Part shown: one piece after another, positions 35,315 through 44,865 of the stretch | How positions within the stretch are numbered: position 1 is the stretch's first letter | Layout: every line of letters begins with the position of its first letter | Assembly: GCA_047947135.1 (NCBI GenBank) | Contig: CP170457.1 | Location: 2,728,001 to 2,792,000 of the forward strand | DNA: 64,000 bases | Source of the DNA: Planctobacterium sp047947135 | GTDB lineage: Bacteria; Pseudomonadota; Gammaproteobacteria; Enterobacterales; Alteromonadaceae | Direction: 5' to 3' | Translations under genes and position numbers: made by a program | The notes under the pieces: generated by a model | What the model saw: only the letters and a program-made list of their open reading frames with translations | Database searches by the model: none | What the model was told of the DNA's origin: nothing

Positions 35315-36814
35315 GTGACTAAACCGGTAAAAATAATTATTTTAGGTGGCGGCACCGCAGGGTGGATGGCGGCCAATCTGTTTGCTAAACGATTCGACCA
35401 GAAAACGGTACAGACGACCCTGATTGAGTCACCGGATATCGGCATCATTGGTGTCGGCGAAGGTTCAACCCCAACGTTAAAGCGCTTTTTTGAATCCATT
35501 GATGTGCCCGAATCGCGTTGGATGAATGCCTGTAATGCGACCTATAAAGTCAGTATTCAGTTTGAAGGCTGGAGTCCGGCATCCGGCAATGATTCTTATC
35601 GTCATCCCTTTATTTCACAAATAGATACATTTACTCAAAAAGCATTTGAAGTGAATTGTCGTACCCGTCGCATGGGGTTGGATACGCACACAAATCCGGA
35701 AGATTTTCTTATTAACGGGATGTTGGCAAAAAGTCATAAAGGACCTGTTACGCCTGAGAATTTTCCATTCAGAATGGAATACGGGTACCACTTTGATAGC
35801 GGTTTATTGGGGCAGTTTTTACGAGATGTGGCTGTGGAGAATGGTGTCGAGCATCTGTCACAACGTATAGTCGATGTAAGCCAGCATCCCGATGGCCAGA
35901 TAAAGTCATTGCACAGTGACAACGGAGACGTCTTTGAAGGCGATTTTTTTGTGGATTGTACTGGTTTTAATAGCCTGCTGTTGCAGAAAACACTGGGTAT
36001 AAAGTTTCATTCTTACAAGGACAACCTGTTTAACGATTCGGCCGTGGTTATGCCTACAGCTGTTGATGATGCGATTCCGCCTGAAACGAAATCTACGGCT
36101 CTGTCTTCTGGTTGGTGCTGGAAAATTCCGTTGCAGAATCGTTACGGCAATGGCTATGTCTACAGTTCTGATTACATCGACAGTGATCGCGCTGAGCAGG
36201 AGTTTCGTGCCCATTTGGGGATGTTAGACAGTGACACTGAATGTCGTCATTTAAAAATGAAAGTGGGACAGGTTGAACAGCACTGGGCTAAAAATTGTTT
36301 GGCTATAGGTTTGTCACAGGGGTTTATTGAGCCGCTGGAGGCCACGGCGTTACACTTGGTGCAGATATGTCTTGAGATGTTTATCGAAAAATATCAAAAA
36401 GGAAATTTTACTGCTCAGCATCGAGATGCCTTTAATGGGTTTGCCAAAGAGCGCTTCGATCGGGTACGAGATTACATTGTGGCTCACTATAAGCTGAATA
36501 CTCGGGACGATAGTGACTATTGGCGAGACAATCGAGAAAATCGCCATATTTCCGCATCACTCAGCCATGTGTTAGACAAGTGGTTTCGACGAGAAGATGT
36601 GACCGCCGAAATCAATCGCCAGAATATTGCCATGCACTGGGACCCCATATCATGGCACTGCCTGTTATCTGGTTATGGTGCCTATCCACCGCTAGCACCC
36701 AATCAGCCCGGTAAAGGTGATTTGTATCAGGAGCAGGACATTAGTCGGTTTTTACAAGGATGTGCACTTAATTTCCAGTCACATGAACAAAATTTGCGCG
36801 CATTAAGCGAATAA
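35315..36814 (+). CDS. Tryptophan-halogenase-family flavoprotein 2
   Basis: This 499-residue paralogue of the preceding gene starts one base after its stop, so the pair is translationally coupled. It has the same FAD motif (IILGGGTAGWMAA) and VGVGEGSTPTLKRFF. The Lys matching PrnA Lys79 (ATYKVSIQF, about residue 78) and SQGFIEPLEATALHL are both present, as is the WCWKIP variant of the family WxWxIP motif. The two proteins differ in the substrate-side loops, for example a longer insert around SGNDSYRHPFISQ here. Two adjacent divergent copies suggest a heterodimer or two substrates; this is inference. The frame extends upstream to 35252 inside the first gene, and the GTG at 35315 was preferred. 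Confidence 0.85.
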   Translation: MTKPVKIIILGGGTAGWMAANLFAKRFDQKTVQTTLIESPDIGIIGVGEGSTPTLKRFFESIDVPESRWMNACNATYKVSIQFEGWSPASGNDSYRHPFISQIDTFTQKAFEVNCRTRRMGLDTHTNPEDFLINGMLAKSHKGPVTPENFPFRMEYGYHFDSGLLGQFLRDVAVENGVEHLSQRIVDVSQHPDGQIKSLHSDNGDVFEGDFFVDCTGFNSLLLQKTLGIKFHSYKDNLFNDSAVVMPTAVDDAIPPETKSTALSSGWCWKIPLQNRYGNGYVYSSDYIDSDRAEQEFRAHLGMLDSDTECRHLKMKVGQVEQHWAKNCLAIGLSQGFIEPLEATALHLVQICLEMFIEKYQKGNFTAQHRDAFNGFAKERFDRVRDYIVAHYKLNTRDDSDYWRDNRENRHISASLSHVLDKWFRREDVTAEINRQNIAMHWDPISWHCLLSGYGAYPPLAPNQPGKGDLYQEQDISRFLQGCALNFQSHEQNLRALSE

Positions 36815-36844
36815 TTTCAATATCAATTTAAAGAGGACTTTCCT

Positions 36845-39619
36845 GTGAAATATTTAGCCATAGGTGCTTTGTCACTACTTTGTCTGGCAGGCTGCGATTC
36901 AGCCACAACGCCAGCTGATATTACTGTTGCTTCAGATGCTGACAGCGATTTTGCTGCCCATTGGATTAATGAAGAGAATATTTTGTTGGATTCCAAAGCT
37001 GGTGTCACTCATGTCGCTCTTGTGGCTTCCCGTGAAGCCAAACTGGATGAGGGCAGTGCCGCTGATCACATTGTTTGGCTCTCCGCTGAAAAGAGTACGG
37101 AAGGGCTGTATGACAATGTGCCGCATCTGGCTGATCTTAGCGTGTATCGTGTTGCACCGACTGAAGATTTACGAAAATTAGTTAAATCTCAGTTAGCGGT
37201 TGTGCAGTTGGATGAAAATAATCAGGTTATCCATACATCGTATCTGCAAATCCCTAACTTACTGGATACCTTGTTTACTGCGGAATCGGGTGATGCTGAC
37301 GAAGTGGCTGATTTTGGTGCGACTGTCACTGAAGATGGTGGTCAATTCGTTTTATGGGCGCCCACGGCGCAAAATGTCAGCGTCCTTTTGTTCGATAAAG
37401 ACAAAAATCAAACGGCAAAACTTGCCATGCAGGAAGATGAGCACGGTATATGGCGGGCCAAAAGTGAGCAGGCGTCTCAAGGCGTTTTCTATCGCTATGA
37501 AATGACGCTATACCACCCCCGAACGCAGGCCATTGAAACTTATCAGGTAACAGACCCGTATTCTTTGAGTTTGTCGCGTAACAGTCAGTATAGTCAGGTG
37601 GTGGATATGAGTAGCTCCAAAACTCAGCCTGAGGGATGGAATACACAGCAAGACGAAACCTTATCACACCCTGAATCACTGATTTTGTATGAATCACATA
37701 TCCGTGATTTTAGTGCGTCAGATAGAAACCTGTCTAACCCGGATTATGCGGGGAAATATAAAGCGTTTTCGGAAACCGATAGCGACGGTGCTAAGCATTT
37801 AGAGGCGTTGCGTGATGCAGGACTTAATACCGTCCATCTTTTACCAACTTATGACATCAGCACCGTCAATGAAGATCCTGAGAAGGTTATTTATCCCAAA
37901 GACACTGTAGCCAAAATGTGTCGACTAGCAGCCGAGCTTGAACTGTGTAGTACAGATATTAACCTGCAGCAAACCGTGCAGGAACTATTGCAAAGTTATG
38001 ATCCAATGTCTGCTAAGGCTCAGGCAGTGCTGGAAGTAATTCGTCCACAGGATCCCTATAACTGGGGATACGATCCTTATCATTACACGGTGCCTGAAGG
38101 TAGTTACGCCATCAATCCGGACGGTATTCCTCGAATCATCGAATTCCGGGAGATGGTGCAAAGTCTGCACAATAAAGGCTTTAGAGTCATTATGGATGTG
38201 GTGTACAACCATACTTTTGCATCCGGCCTCGCGGAAAAATCAGTCCTGGATAAAGTTGTCCCTAACTATTACCACCGGTTAAACCCCATTACCGGCAATG
38301 TTGAAACCTCAACTTGTTGTGAGAACTCCGCAACTGAACATCGTATGATGGCTAAGTTGATGATTGACTCGTTAGTGGTGTGGGCACGTGATTATAAAAT
38401 TGACGGATTCCGCTTTGATCTAATGGGGCATCAACCGAAGGCAGAGATGCTGGAAGCGCGGGAAGCCGTGCGCCAGGTCGATCCTGATACGTACTTTTAT
38501 GGTGAAGGCTGGAATTTTGGGGAAGTGGCCAATAATGCCCGTTTCGTACAGGCAGCTCAGATCCCATTAGCGGGTACGGAGATTGGCACCTTTACTGATC
38601 GCTTGCGTGATGCCGTGCGCGGTGGTTCATCTTTTGTCTCAGCTGAAGAACTGCGCTTTGGGCAGGGCATTGGTAATGGTCTTGTTACACAGCCAAATGA
38701 CCTGCAAACAGCAGAACAACACGCCGCGATCATGGCGGAATATTATCTATCGATGGACCAAATTCGGGTCGGTCTGGCGGGGAATTTGAGTGAGTTTCCG
38801 TTGGTCAATGCCCAGGGGGAAAGTGTCAAAGGTAAGGACATCCCCTATGGTGATGCGCCTACCGGCTATGCATTAGATCCCGCCGATACCATTAATTACG
38901 TATCGAAACATGATAATCAAACCCTTTGGGACAATAACAGCTACCGATTTGCCTATGAGGCGACTACTGAGCAGCGTGTACGCATGCATAATCTGTCTTT
39001 GGCGTATCCTTTACTGGCGCAGGGCATCCCGTTTTTACATATGGGCGGGGAACTTTTACGATCTAAATCTTATTTGCGTGACAGCTATGATTATGGTGAC
39101 TGGTTTAATGCCGTCGATTTTTCCAAACAATCTAATAATTATCACGTTGGATTACCCCCCGAAGTTAAAGACGGTGCCAATTGGGACATCATTCATACAA
39201 TCCTGAGAAATAACCAGGGTCGAGATATTGTTAAACCCAGCGATATCGAATTTGCCGCAAATGTATTTATGGATTTTATGGCTATTCGTTCCGGTTCCGG
39301 TTTGTTTAGCCTTCAAACAGCTGAACAAGTGATTGATCGCGTGAAGTTTCATAATACCGGGCCGGAACAAACTATCGGCCTTATCGTGATGCAAGTCAGC
39401 GACTATTCCGATGAGCAGAATATCGATGCAGAAGTGAACGACATGGTGGTTGTGTTTAACAATCATATTAAGGCGCAATCGTTTCCCTTCAAAGATGCGC
39501 AACATTACCAACTGCACCCACGCCAGCAACAGGGGGCGGATCCTGTCGTGAAAACCGCCACGGCAACGTCGGATGGGTTTACAGTGCCGGCGTTAAGTGT
39601 GGCCATTTTTGTAAAGTGA
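36845..39619 (+). CDS. Pullulanase-type GH13 lipoprotein, compact form
   Basis: The 924-residue second pullulanase-like enzyme has the lipoprotein signal LLCLAGCDS. It lacks the CBM41-like head and the three C-terminal modules of the 1398-residue paralogue. It has a short N-terminal domain, a CBM48-like region (FVLWAPTAQNVSVLLFD) and the GH13 barrel with all four motifs: MDVVYNHT, IDGFRFDLMGH, YFYGEGWNFGE, YVSKHDNQTLWD. The conserved STCCENSATEHRMMAKLM segment is shared with the paralogue. It probably debranches alpha-glucans at the cell surface or in the periplasm for import by the receptor upstream. GTG start with AGAGGA upstream; it follows the second halogenase by 30 bases, so it is likely in the same transcript. 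Confidence 0.92.
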   Translation: MKYLAIGALSLLCLAGCDSATTPADITVASDADSDFAAHWINEENILLDSKAGVTHVALVASREAKLDEGSAADHIVWLSAEKSTEGLYDNVPHLADLSVYRVAPTEDLRKLVKSQLAVVQLDENNQVIHTSYLQIPNLLDTLFTAESGDADEVADFGATVTEDGGQFVLWAPTAQNVSVLLFDKDKNQTAKLAMQEDEHGIWRAKSEQASQGVFYRYEMTLYHPRTQAIETYQVTDPYSLSLSRNSQYSQVVDMSSSKTQPEGWNTQQDETLSHPESLILYESHIRDFSASDRNLSNPDYAGKYKAFSETDSDGAKHLEALRDAGLNTVHLLPTYDISTVNEDPEKVIYPKDTVAKMCRLAAELELCSTDINLQQTVQELLQSYDPMSAKAQAVLEVIRPQDPYNWGYDPYHYTVPEGSYAINPDGIPRIIEFREMVQSLHNKGFRVIMDVVYNHTFASGLAEKSVLDKVVPNYYHRLNPITGNVETSTCCENSATEHRMMAKLMIDSLVVWARDYKIDGFRFDLMGHQPKAEMLEAREAVRQVDPDTYFYGEGWNFGEVANNARFVQAAQIPLAGTEIGTFTDRLRDAVRGGSSFVSAEELRFGQGIGNGLVTQPNDLQTAEQHAAIMAEYYLSMDQIRVGLAGNLSEFPLVNAQGESVKGKDIPYGDAPTGYALDPADTINYVSKHDNQTLWDNNSYRFAYEATTEQRVRMHNLSLAYPLLAQGIPFLHMGGELLRSKSYLRDSYDYGDWFNAVDFSKQSNNYHVGLPPEVKDGANWDIIHTILRNNQGRDIVKPSDIEFAANVFMDFMAIRSGSGLFSLQTAEQVIDRVKFHNTGPEQTIGLIVMQVSDYSDEQNIDAEVNDMVVVFNNHIKAQSFPFKDAQHYQLHPRQQQGADPVVKTATATSDGFTVPALSVAIFVK

Positions 39620-39687
39620 GATCGATTTTGTACTCTTAGTCGTATAAGGTAACTAAGTCACATTAAAACAATAACTTAGCAGGCCTT

Positions 39688-40644
39688 ATGCGACATCTTT
39701 TTACTTCTTTTTTAATAACTCTGGTAGTATCCGTACCCTCAGTTCAGGGTGACACGGGTAGCAGTCTTTTGGCGACGGGCGGGATAACCGGCTTTGAAGG
39801 CAGCGCAGGTGGAGGTATCACTCCCTGGGCAGTGATAGGCGGTTATGGTAGCAAAGAAGAAATTAATGGCACTGCATCCTTGCAAACTTTGCAGTTGGGT
39901 GAATATCAGTTAACCACGGTCGGCGCACTAGTGGGAGTCTATGACCGATTTGAGTTGACAGTGCAACGACAAACCCTCGATGTGTCATCTGGCATTACCA
40001 GCAATGCATTTAATCTGTTAACCGATGGTGCGATAACAACCGCGGCAGGCACGGAAATACAACAAGACGTAATTGGTTTAAAGGCCAAACTTTACGGGGA
40101 TTTAGTGTTTTCTAAAAGCCGCTGGGCACCACAAATATCAGCCGGCATCCAGTACAAAAAGAATCGTGACTTCGCTACCTCACTCACGTTGTCGGATGGC
40201 AGCGTTGTTTTACCTGATCAAGGCATTCCCTTGATTTTAGGTGCAACCAAAGACTCCGGAACAGACATTTATCTCAGTGCCAGCAAATTGTGGTTGGGCG
40301 GTGTTATGGGTAACAACCTGTTGCTGAATTTAACTGCAAGAGCGACAAAGGCTAACACCTTTGGTCTGTTGGGTTTTGAGTCTGCGACTAATGATAACTA
40401 TGATATTGAGTTTGAGGGTTCTCTTGTTATGTTGCCTTCACCACACACCGCAATGGGCGTGGAATGGCGAACGCAAAGCGACAGGCTAGGTGGGCTGGCA
40501 GCAGAGAAAACGGTATATGACTTTTTTGTTGCATACCTTCCCAACAAACACTGGTCACTGACTTTGGCCTATGTCGATCTGGGTTCTCTGCCGTTTGAGA
40601 CAAATGCAAACGGTGTCTATCTTTCGATCACGGGGAATTGGTAG
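39688..40644 (+). CDS. DUF3034 family protein, probable outer-membrane beta-barrel
   Basis: The 318-residue protein has a signal peptide (RHLFTSFLITLVVSVPSVQG) and the DUF3034 start pattern SLLATGGITGFEGSAGGGITPWAVIGGYG. The rest consists of alternating beta strands (IYLSASKLWLGG, WSLTLAYVDLGSLPF) and ends in an aromatic residue, consistent with an outer-membrane barrel. The function of the family is unknown. It follows the compact pullulanase by about 70 bases and overlaps closely with the next gene, so it may be a dispensable tail of the glucan operon. Confidence 0.75.
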   Translation: MRHLFTSFLITLVVSVPSVQGDTGSSLLATGGITGFEGSAGGGITPWAVIGGYGSKEEINGTASLQTLQLGEYQLTTVGALVGVYDRFELTVQRQTLDVSSGITSNAFNLLTDGAITTAAGTEIQQDVIGLKAKLYGDLVFSKSRWAPQISAGIQYKKNRDFATSLTLSDGSVVLPDQGIPLILGATKDSGTDIYLSASKLWLGGVMGNNLLLNLTARATKANTFGLLGFESATNDNYDIEFEGSLVMLPSPHTAMGVEWRTQSDRLGGLAAEKTVYDFFVAYLPNKHWSLTLAYVDLGSLPFETNANGVYLSITGNW

Positions 40645-40646
40645 AA

Positions 40647-41093
40647 ATGCAAATCAAAAATTTTAAAAGAATTGTTGTGTCGCTATTGGTATTCGCGCTG
40701 GTACTGTTAAATGTGTCCTGTACCAGCACGCAGTCAGCGGCAACATTATATGAGGATATTGGCGGCAAGAAAACGTTGGTTCGTGTTTATATCATTGCTG
40801 TTCAGCGAATCTATAATGATCCTCGAATCAATCACTTTTTTAAGGGCTTTCCGAAAAAGGAACTGGTCAAGCACCTGACCGACCAAACATGTGAGCTGAT
40901 AGGGGGACCCTGTGAGTACACAGGACGTTCGATGCAGGCATCCCATCAGGACCTCGGGATCACCGATGCTGACATGTTTGCATTGGTCGAGCATGTGCAG
41001 CAAGCGATGCGGGATGTAGGGTTAACTTACCAGCAGGAAAACCTGATTATAAAACAACTTGCACCGCTGAAGTCAGACATTGTCTATCAATAA
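40647..41093 (+). CDS. Group 1 truncated haemoglobin, predicted lipoprotein
   Basis: The 148-residue protein has a lipoprotein signal (VFALVLLNVSC) followed by a truncated globin of the N type: ATLYEDIGGKKTLVRV, HFFKGFPKKELVKHLTDQ, and the proximal haem His in SHQDLGITDADMFALVEHV. Most family members are cytoplasmic and bind oxygen or nitric oxide; export with a lipid anchor is less usual and may protect periplasmic or surface enzymes. It starts two bases after the DUF3034 stop. An in-frame TTG nine bases earlier is less likely. Confidence 0.85.
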   Translation: MQIKNFKRIVVSLLVFALVLLNVSCTSTQSAATLYEDIGGKKTLVRVYIIAVQRIYNDPRINHFFKGFPKKELVKHLTDQTCELIGGPCEYTGRSMQASHQDLGITDADMFALVEHVQQAMRDVGLTYQQENLIIKQLAPLKSDIVYQ

Positions 41094-41114
41094 GTGTCTC
41101 GTAGACCGTTGGTC

Positions 41115-41612
41115 CTAATCAACACCAACGGTCTTGCTGCGGCGCTCCATTAACAATACATCCTGCCATTTTCCCTTGAGCTTCCCTAACTTTTCCTGAA
41201 TGCCAATTTGACGAAATCCACATTTTTCATGTAGTGCGATGCTGGCCCGATTCTCTGGAAATATCCCGGCTTTTAAAGACCAGATACCCTGTTTTTCAGA
41301 GGCATCTACCAAAGCTGCCAACAGTCTAAAGCCAACCCCCTGTCCACGTGCCGACTGCGCAATGTATATCGTCACTTCAGCAACCCCGGCGTAAACGCAG
41401 CGGCTTGATACGGAAGATAATCCTGCCCATCCTAAGACGGCGTTGTCCGGATTCGCAGCCACGAGTCGGCATTCAGGCAATAGAGATGCATCCCATTCGC
41501 CAAAGCTTTTACACTGGGTTTGAAAGGTTGCGATGCCAGTATCGATGCCTTGCTGATAAATTGTTGCTACGGCATCAAAGTCACTGTTAATGAAATCTCT
41601 TACGTGGATCAT
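41115..41612 (-). CDS. GNAT N-acetyltransferase, phosphinothricin-acetyltransferase-like
   Basis: The 165-residue enzyme has the acetyl-CoA-binding motif QSARGQGVGFRLLAAL and the Pat-like start IYQQGIDTGIATF with a C-terminal LGKLKGKWQDVLLMER. Such enzymes acetylate small amino-group compounds such as phosphinothricin or methionine sulfoximine and related amino acids. It overlaps the upstream rhomboid gene by 26 bases, so the two are probably one transcript. Confidence 0.85.
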   Translation of the reverse strand: MIHVRDFINSDFDAVATIYQQGIDTGIATFQTQCKSFGEWDASLLPECRLVAANPDNAVLGWAGLSSVSSRCVYAGVAEVTIYIAQSARGQGVGFRLLAALVDASEKQGIWSLKAGIFPENRASIALHEKCGFRQIGIQEKLGKLKGKWQDVLLMERRSKTVGVD

Positions 41613-42339
41613 CCGCGTTGTTTACCTCGCTAATCTCGTCATCGTTATCTGAGTGCACTGTATCTTGATTTACTCGCCACTCATCGCCAATAACCTGATC
41701 TTCTATGTCAGGATGTTTTTCCCACGTGTATTGTTTTTCAACAGGCGTTGGATCAACACGACGAAATAGAAATGCACAAATAAATCCCGCTACGGCGCCG
41801 AAGAAATGATACTCAAAAGAAATGTGTTCTTCTCGGGGGAATATTGTCATGACCATGCCCCCGTACATAAAGAAGGCAATCATCATCAGCAAAATGGAAC
41901 GTTTATCGCGCCGTAAAATACTGATGGTCAATAGATAGAAAAATAAGCCATGGGTCAGGCCGCTGGCGCCAAAATGGAACGATTCTCTGGCAAATATCCA
42001 GGTCCCCATACCCGAAAATAACCAGACAATGGCAAATACCCACAGTTTTGAACGGGGATAACCGTAAAACAACGCACTGACCAATAAAAACAGTGCCATA
42101 CTGTTGCCGGTAAGGTGTTCATAAGAACCATGGATTAACGGTGCGGTCAAGATCCCAAGTAATCCTGAATACTCCCCGGGATATACCCCCAGACTGTGCA
42201 GTGAAAACCCGAAAAGCACTTCCGCGCTTTTGATGCACCATAGTACAGCAATAAATAGTGTCGCTGCCCATAGACTGCTGCTTAATGAGGGATGAGCGGT
42301 TTGATGATTAGTTTGCATTAGAAGTCCATAAAGTGCCAT
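41587..42339 (-). CDS. Rhomboid-family intramembrane serine protease
   Basis: The 250-residue protein has about six transmembrane helices. Rhomboid catalytic features are GASGLTH (nucleophile Ser), the later His in YHFFGAVAGF, and an Asn in HLTGNS that may stabilise the oxyanion. It ends in an acidic, Asp/Glu-rich cytoplasmic tail of about 45 residues. Rhomboids cleave transmembrane substrates; the substrate is unknown. The start is ATG at 42339, or a second ATG 21 bases further in that has a GGA upstream. Confidence 0.8.
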   Translation of the reverse strand: MALYGLLMQTNHQTAHPSLSSSLWAATLFIAVLWCIKSAEVLFGFSLHSLGVYPGEYSGLLGILTAPLIHGSYEHLTGNSMALFLLVSALFYGYPRSKLWVFAIVWLFSGMGTWIFARESFHFGASGLTHGLFFYLLTISILRRDKRSILLMMIAFFMYGGMVMTIFPREEHISFEYHFFGAVAGFICAFLFRRVDPTPVEKQYTWEKHPDIEDQVIGDEWRVNQDTVHSDNDDEISEVNNADDPRKRFH

Positions 42340-42606
42340 CTAGCATAGATAAGGACGGATTAGGATTCCAAAAGAGCTAAGGTTAATTGATTATAGTATG
42401 GGTTATAGCAATTTATTTGGTTAGGCAATGGTTTATCGCATGTTACAGACTGACAGGCGATGATTATTATTGCTTTTTAAACTGATATACTAAATCTGAA
42501 AAATTTCTGAGTTACTGCAGCGTATTCAAAATAGTTTATATTTTCATGCTGTTACCCTATATCTTGAGCGGTCAACAGTATAATTTAGAATCACATAGGA
42601 GTTGTT

Positions 42607-43422
42607 TTGGCGATTATTAATTTTGCGCATGCGAATGGTTTTCCAGCTCCAAGTTACAATAAGTTGTGGCGGTTGTTGCCCGGTGATCATCAGATAATTG
42701 CAAAGCCCATGTATGGTCATGACGAGCATCGTCCGGTATCAGATAATTGGCAGAATCAGGTGGAGGAGCTGCTGGCATTTGTTAAGACAAATGCTGATGA
42801 ACCTGTGATTGCTGTTGGCCATTCATTTGGTGGTGTTATCTCTTTTATGGCTTGCTGTCAGGCTCCTGAGCTGTTTAAAGGGTTGATCATGCTTGACCCT
42901 CCCATTGTCGCCGGCATGGTATCGCGTTTGTTCCGTGTATTAAAAAAGACCCCCCTTATAGACTCAGTAGTGCCCTCTGGTAAATCGAAATATCGTAAAT
43001 CCGAATGGCAACCCGATGAGGATTTACATGCTTATTTTAAACCCAAAGCGTTGTTCCGTTACTTCGATGAAGAATGTTTGGCGGATTACATTCGTTCAGC
43101 GACAGTCAAAGATAAAGAAGGTGCCAGATTGATCTATAAGGTCGCCATCGAAACCCAGATATTTCGCTACATTCCCCACAACATTCATCACTTTGATGGA
43201 AAGCTAAAAGTGCCTGCATACCTGTATACCGCAGAGCATACGAATGTCTGTTTTCCGTATATCGCGAGGCGCTTCCAGCGTTGCCATCCCGGCATGAAGT
43301 ATCATGTGATACCCAAAGTTGGGCATATGTTTCCGCTCGAAAAGCCGCAACAAACGGCGCAGTTACTGGCAGAATTGATTGCTGAGATTGATACCAAACA
43401 AGGAAGTAGTGATGCCGCCTGA
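42607..43422 (+). CDS. Alpha/beta hydrolase
   Basis: The 271-residue hydrolase has the nucleophile elbow VGHSFGGVIS and a C-terminal catalytic His in PKVGHMFPLEKP. It resembles esterase and lipase-like cytoplasmic hydrolases that begin with FAHANGFPAPSYNKLW. The TTG start has AGGAG six bases upstream. The last 11 bases overlap the start of pxpA, so it is probably cotranscribed with pxpABC. Whether it acts on a 5-oxoproline-related ester or amide is unknown. Confidence 0.8.
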   Translation: MAIINFAHANGFPAPSYNKLWRLLPGDHQIIAKPMYGHDEHRPVSDNWQNQVEELLAFVKTNADEPVIAVGHSFGGVISFMACCQAPELFKGLIMLDPPIVAGMVSRLFRVLKKTPLIDSVVPSGKSKYRKSEWQPDEDLHAYFKPKALFRYFDEECLADYIRSATVKDKEGARLIYKVAIETQIFRYIPHNIHHFDGKLKVPAYLYTAEHTNVCFPYIARRFQRCHPGMKYHVIPKVGHMFPLEKPQQTAQLLAELIAEIDTKQGSSDAA

Positions 43423-44158
43423 TAACTCAAAAACAATATTATTAAATTGTGATATGGGGGAGGCGTTTGGTTCCTGGTCGATGGGGCAGGATGAACAATT
43501 GATGCCCTATATTGATTGCGCCAATATTGCCTGTGGCTTTCATGCAGGTGATCCAAGTGTTATGCGCCACACCTTGGAATTGGCGAAAGCACATAACGTC
43601 GAAGTCGGCGCGCATCCGGGTTATCCGGATTTACAGGGTTTTGGGCGACGCAAAATGCATTTATCGGCCGCTGAAATGCGCGATTGCCTGCATTATCAGA
43701 TTGCCGCGCTATGTGGCATGGCGAATATCGTTGGTGTACAGGTCAGCTATGTAAAACCTCATGGCGCTATGTATAACCAGATGATGCAAGATGAAAAGCT
43801 AATGCGGGTAATTATGTCAGCAGTGTCGGCTTACCCTGTGCCACTGCAACTCATGATTCAGGCGACCGAAAGTTATGCAACCCACAGTAATATCGCACAA
43901 GAATACAATCTTGCTCTGCGAACTGAAGCCTTTTCCGACCGAGGTTATTTAGACAACGGGTGTTTAGTACCGCGTACTGAGCCAGGGGCCGTTTTAGATA
44001 AAGGTGCGGCTATTGCGCAATGCCAGGCTTTAATGGCAAATGGGCAGGTGAGAACGGTTTCTAATAAGCTTCTGAGCTTGCAGGTCGACAGTATTTGCAT
44101 TCATGGCGATACTCAGGATGCCCTTGATATTGTGCAGGGTATACGGGAAGCGGAATGA
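43412..44158 (+). CDS. pxpA: 5-oxoprolinase subunit A (LamB/YcsF family)
   Basis: The 248-residue subunit opens 5-oxoproline to glutamate together with PxpB and PxpC in an ATP-dependent reaction. Family motifs are LLNCDMGEAFGSW, NIACGFHAGDPSVM, GAHPGYPDLQGFGRR, YVKPHGAMYN and EAFSDRGY. The ATG at 43412 lies after AAGGA; the frame extends 33 bases further upstream inside the hydrolase gene. Translationally coupled to pxpB by an ATGA overlap. Confidence 0.94.
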   Translation: MPPDNSKTILLNCDMGEAFGSWSMGQDEQLMPYIDCANIACGFHAGDPSVMRHTLELAKAHNVEVGAHPGYPDLQGFGRRKMHLSAAEMRDCLHYQIAALCGMANIVGVQVSYVKPHGAMYNQMMQDEKLMRVIMSAVSAYPVPLQLMIQATESYATHSNIAQEYNLALRTEAFSDRGYLDNGCLVPRTEPGAVLDKGAAIAQCQALMANGQVRTVSNKLLSLQVDSICIHGDTQDALDIVQGIREAE

Positions 44159-44865
44159 CAGGTCAGGCTATAAAGAATAACTATCAACTGCACAACAGTG
44201 GTCTTGATACGATTATGGTGTCATGGCCTGGGCAAAATGTCGCCCCAAGATTACTTGCTCACGTAGCGGCGCATTTGCAAGCGTCCCTGTCATGGATAAT
44301 CGACCTGACGGTTTCCCAAGAAGCGATTCAATGCCGTTACAACATTCTGGAGCGACTATATCACGATGCAAAAAACGATATAAAACAAGCATTGCAGAGC
44401 TTTGAAGGTGAGCAAACAGTTGTATCCAATATCAAAAAAGTGCGTATTCCCGTTTGTTATCATCCCTCTTTGGCACCTGATCTGGAAAGAGTATTACAAC
44501 AATGTGCATTGAGTGAAGATGCATTTAAACAGTTACACAGTCGCACGGAGTATTCCGTTGCCATGATTGGCTTCGCACCGGGATTTGGTTATTTGCAAGG
44601 ATTGCCTGAGGAACTGCAATTACCCCGATTAAAATCCCCTCGCGTATCCGTTCCCAGAGGCAGCATTGCAATAGCGGATCAGTACTCGGCCGTTTATCCA
44701 CAAACATCGCCTGGAGGTTGGTCGTTGGTGGGGAAAACACCGATAAGCCTGTTTAATCCTGCCATTGTCCCGCCTTGCTTGTTATCTGTCGGCGCCACGG
44801 TCAAGTTTGATGTGATTGAGCTGGACGAATATAAAGCAATGGAGCAGGAATTAAGCGCATCATGA
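44155..44865 (+). CDS. pxpB: 5-oxoprolinase subunit B (KipI/allophanate-hydrolase subunit 1 family)
   Basis: The 236-residue subunit shows KipI-family motifs: RIPVCYHPSLAPDL, MIGFAPGFGYLQGLP, PRLKSPRVSVPRGSIAIA and QTSPGGWSLVGKTP. With PxpC it forms the ATP-using phosphorylation part of 5-oxoprolinase. ATGA overlaps couple it to both neighbours. Confidence 0.93.
   Translation: MTGQAIKNNYQLHNSGLDTIMVSWPGQNVAPRLLAHVAAHLQASLSWIIDLTVSQEAIQCRYNILERLYHDAKNDIKQALQSFEGEQTVVSNIKKVRIPVCYHPSLAPDLERVLQQCALSEDAFKQLHSRTEYSVAMIGFAPGFGYLQGLPEELQLPRLKSPRVSVPRGSIAIADQYSAVYPQTSPGGWSLVGKTPISLFNPAIVPPCLLSVGATVKFDVIELDEYKAMEQELSAS

Noticed and set aside
35315..36814. Apparent loss of the catalytic Lys in the second halogenase-like protein (IQF instead of IKF)
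   Set aside because: Counting residues shows that PrnA Lys79 corresponds to the Lys in YKVSIQF, which is kept; the changed residue is four positions later.
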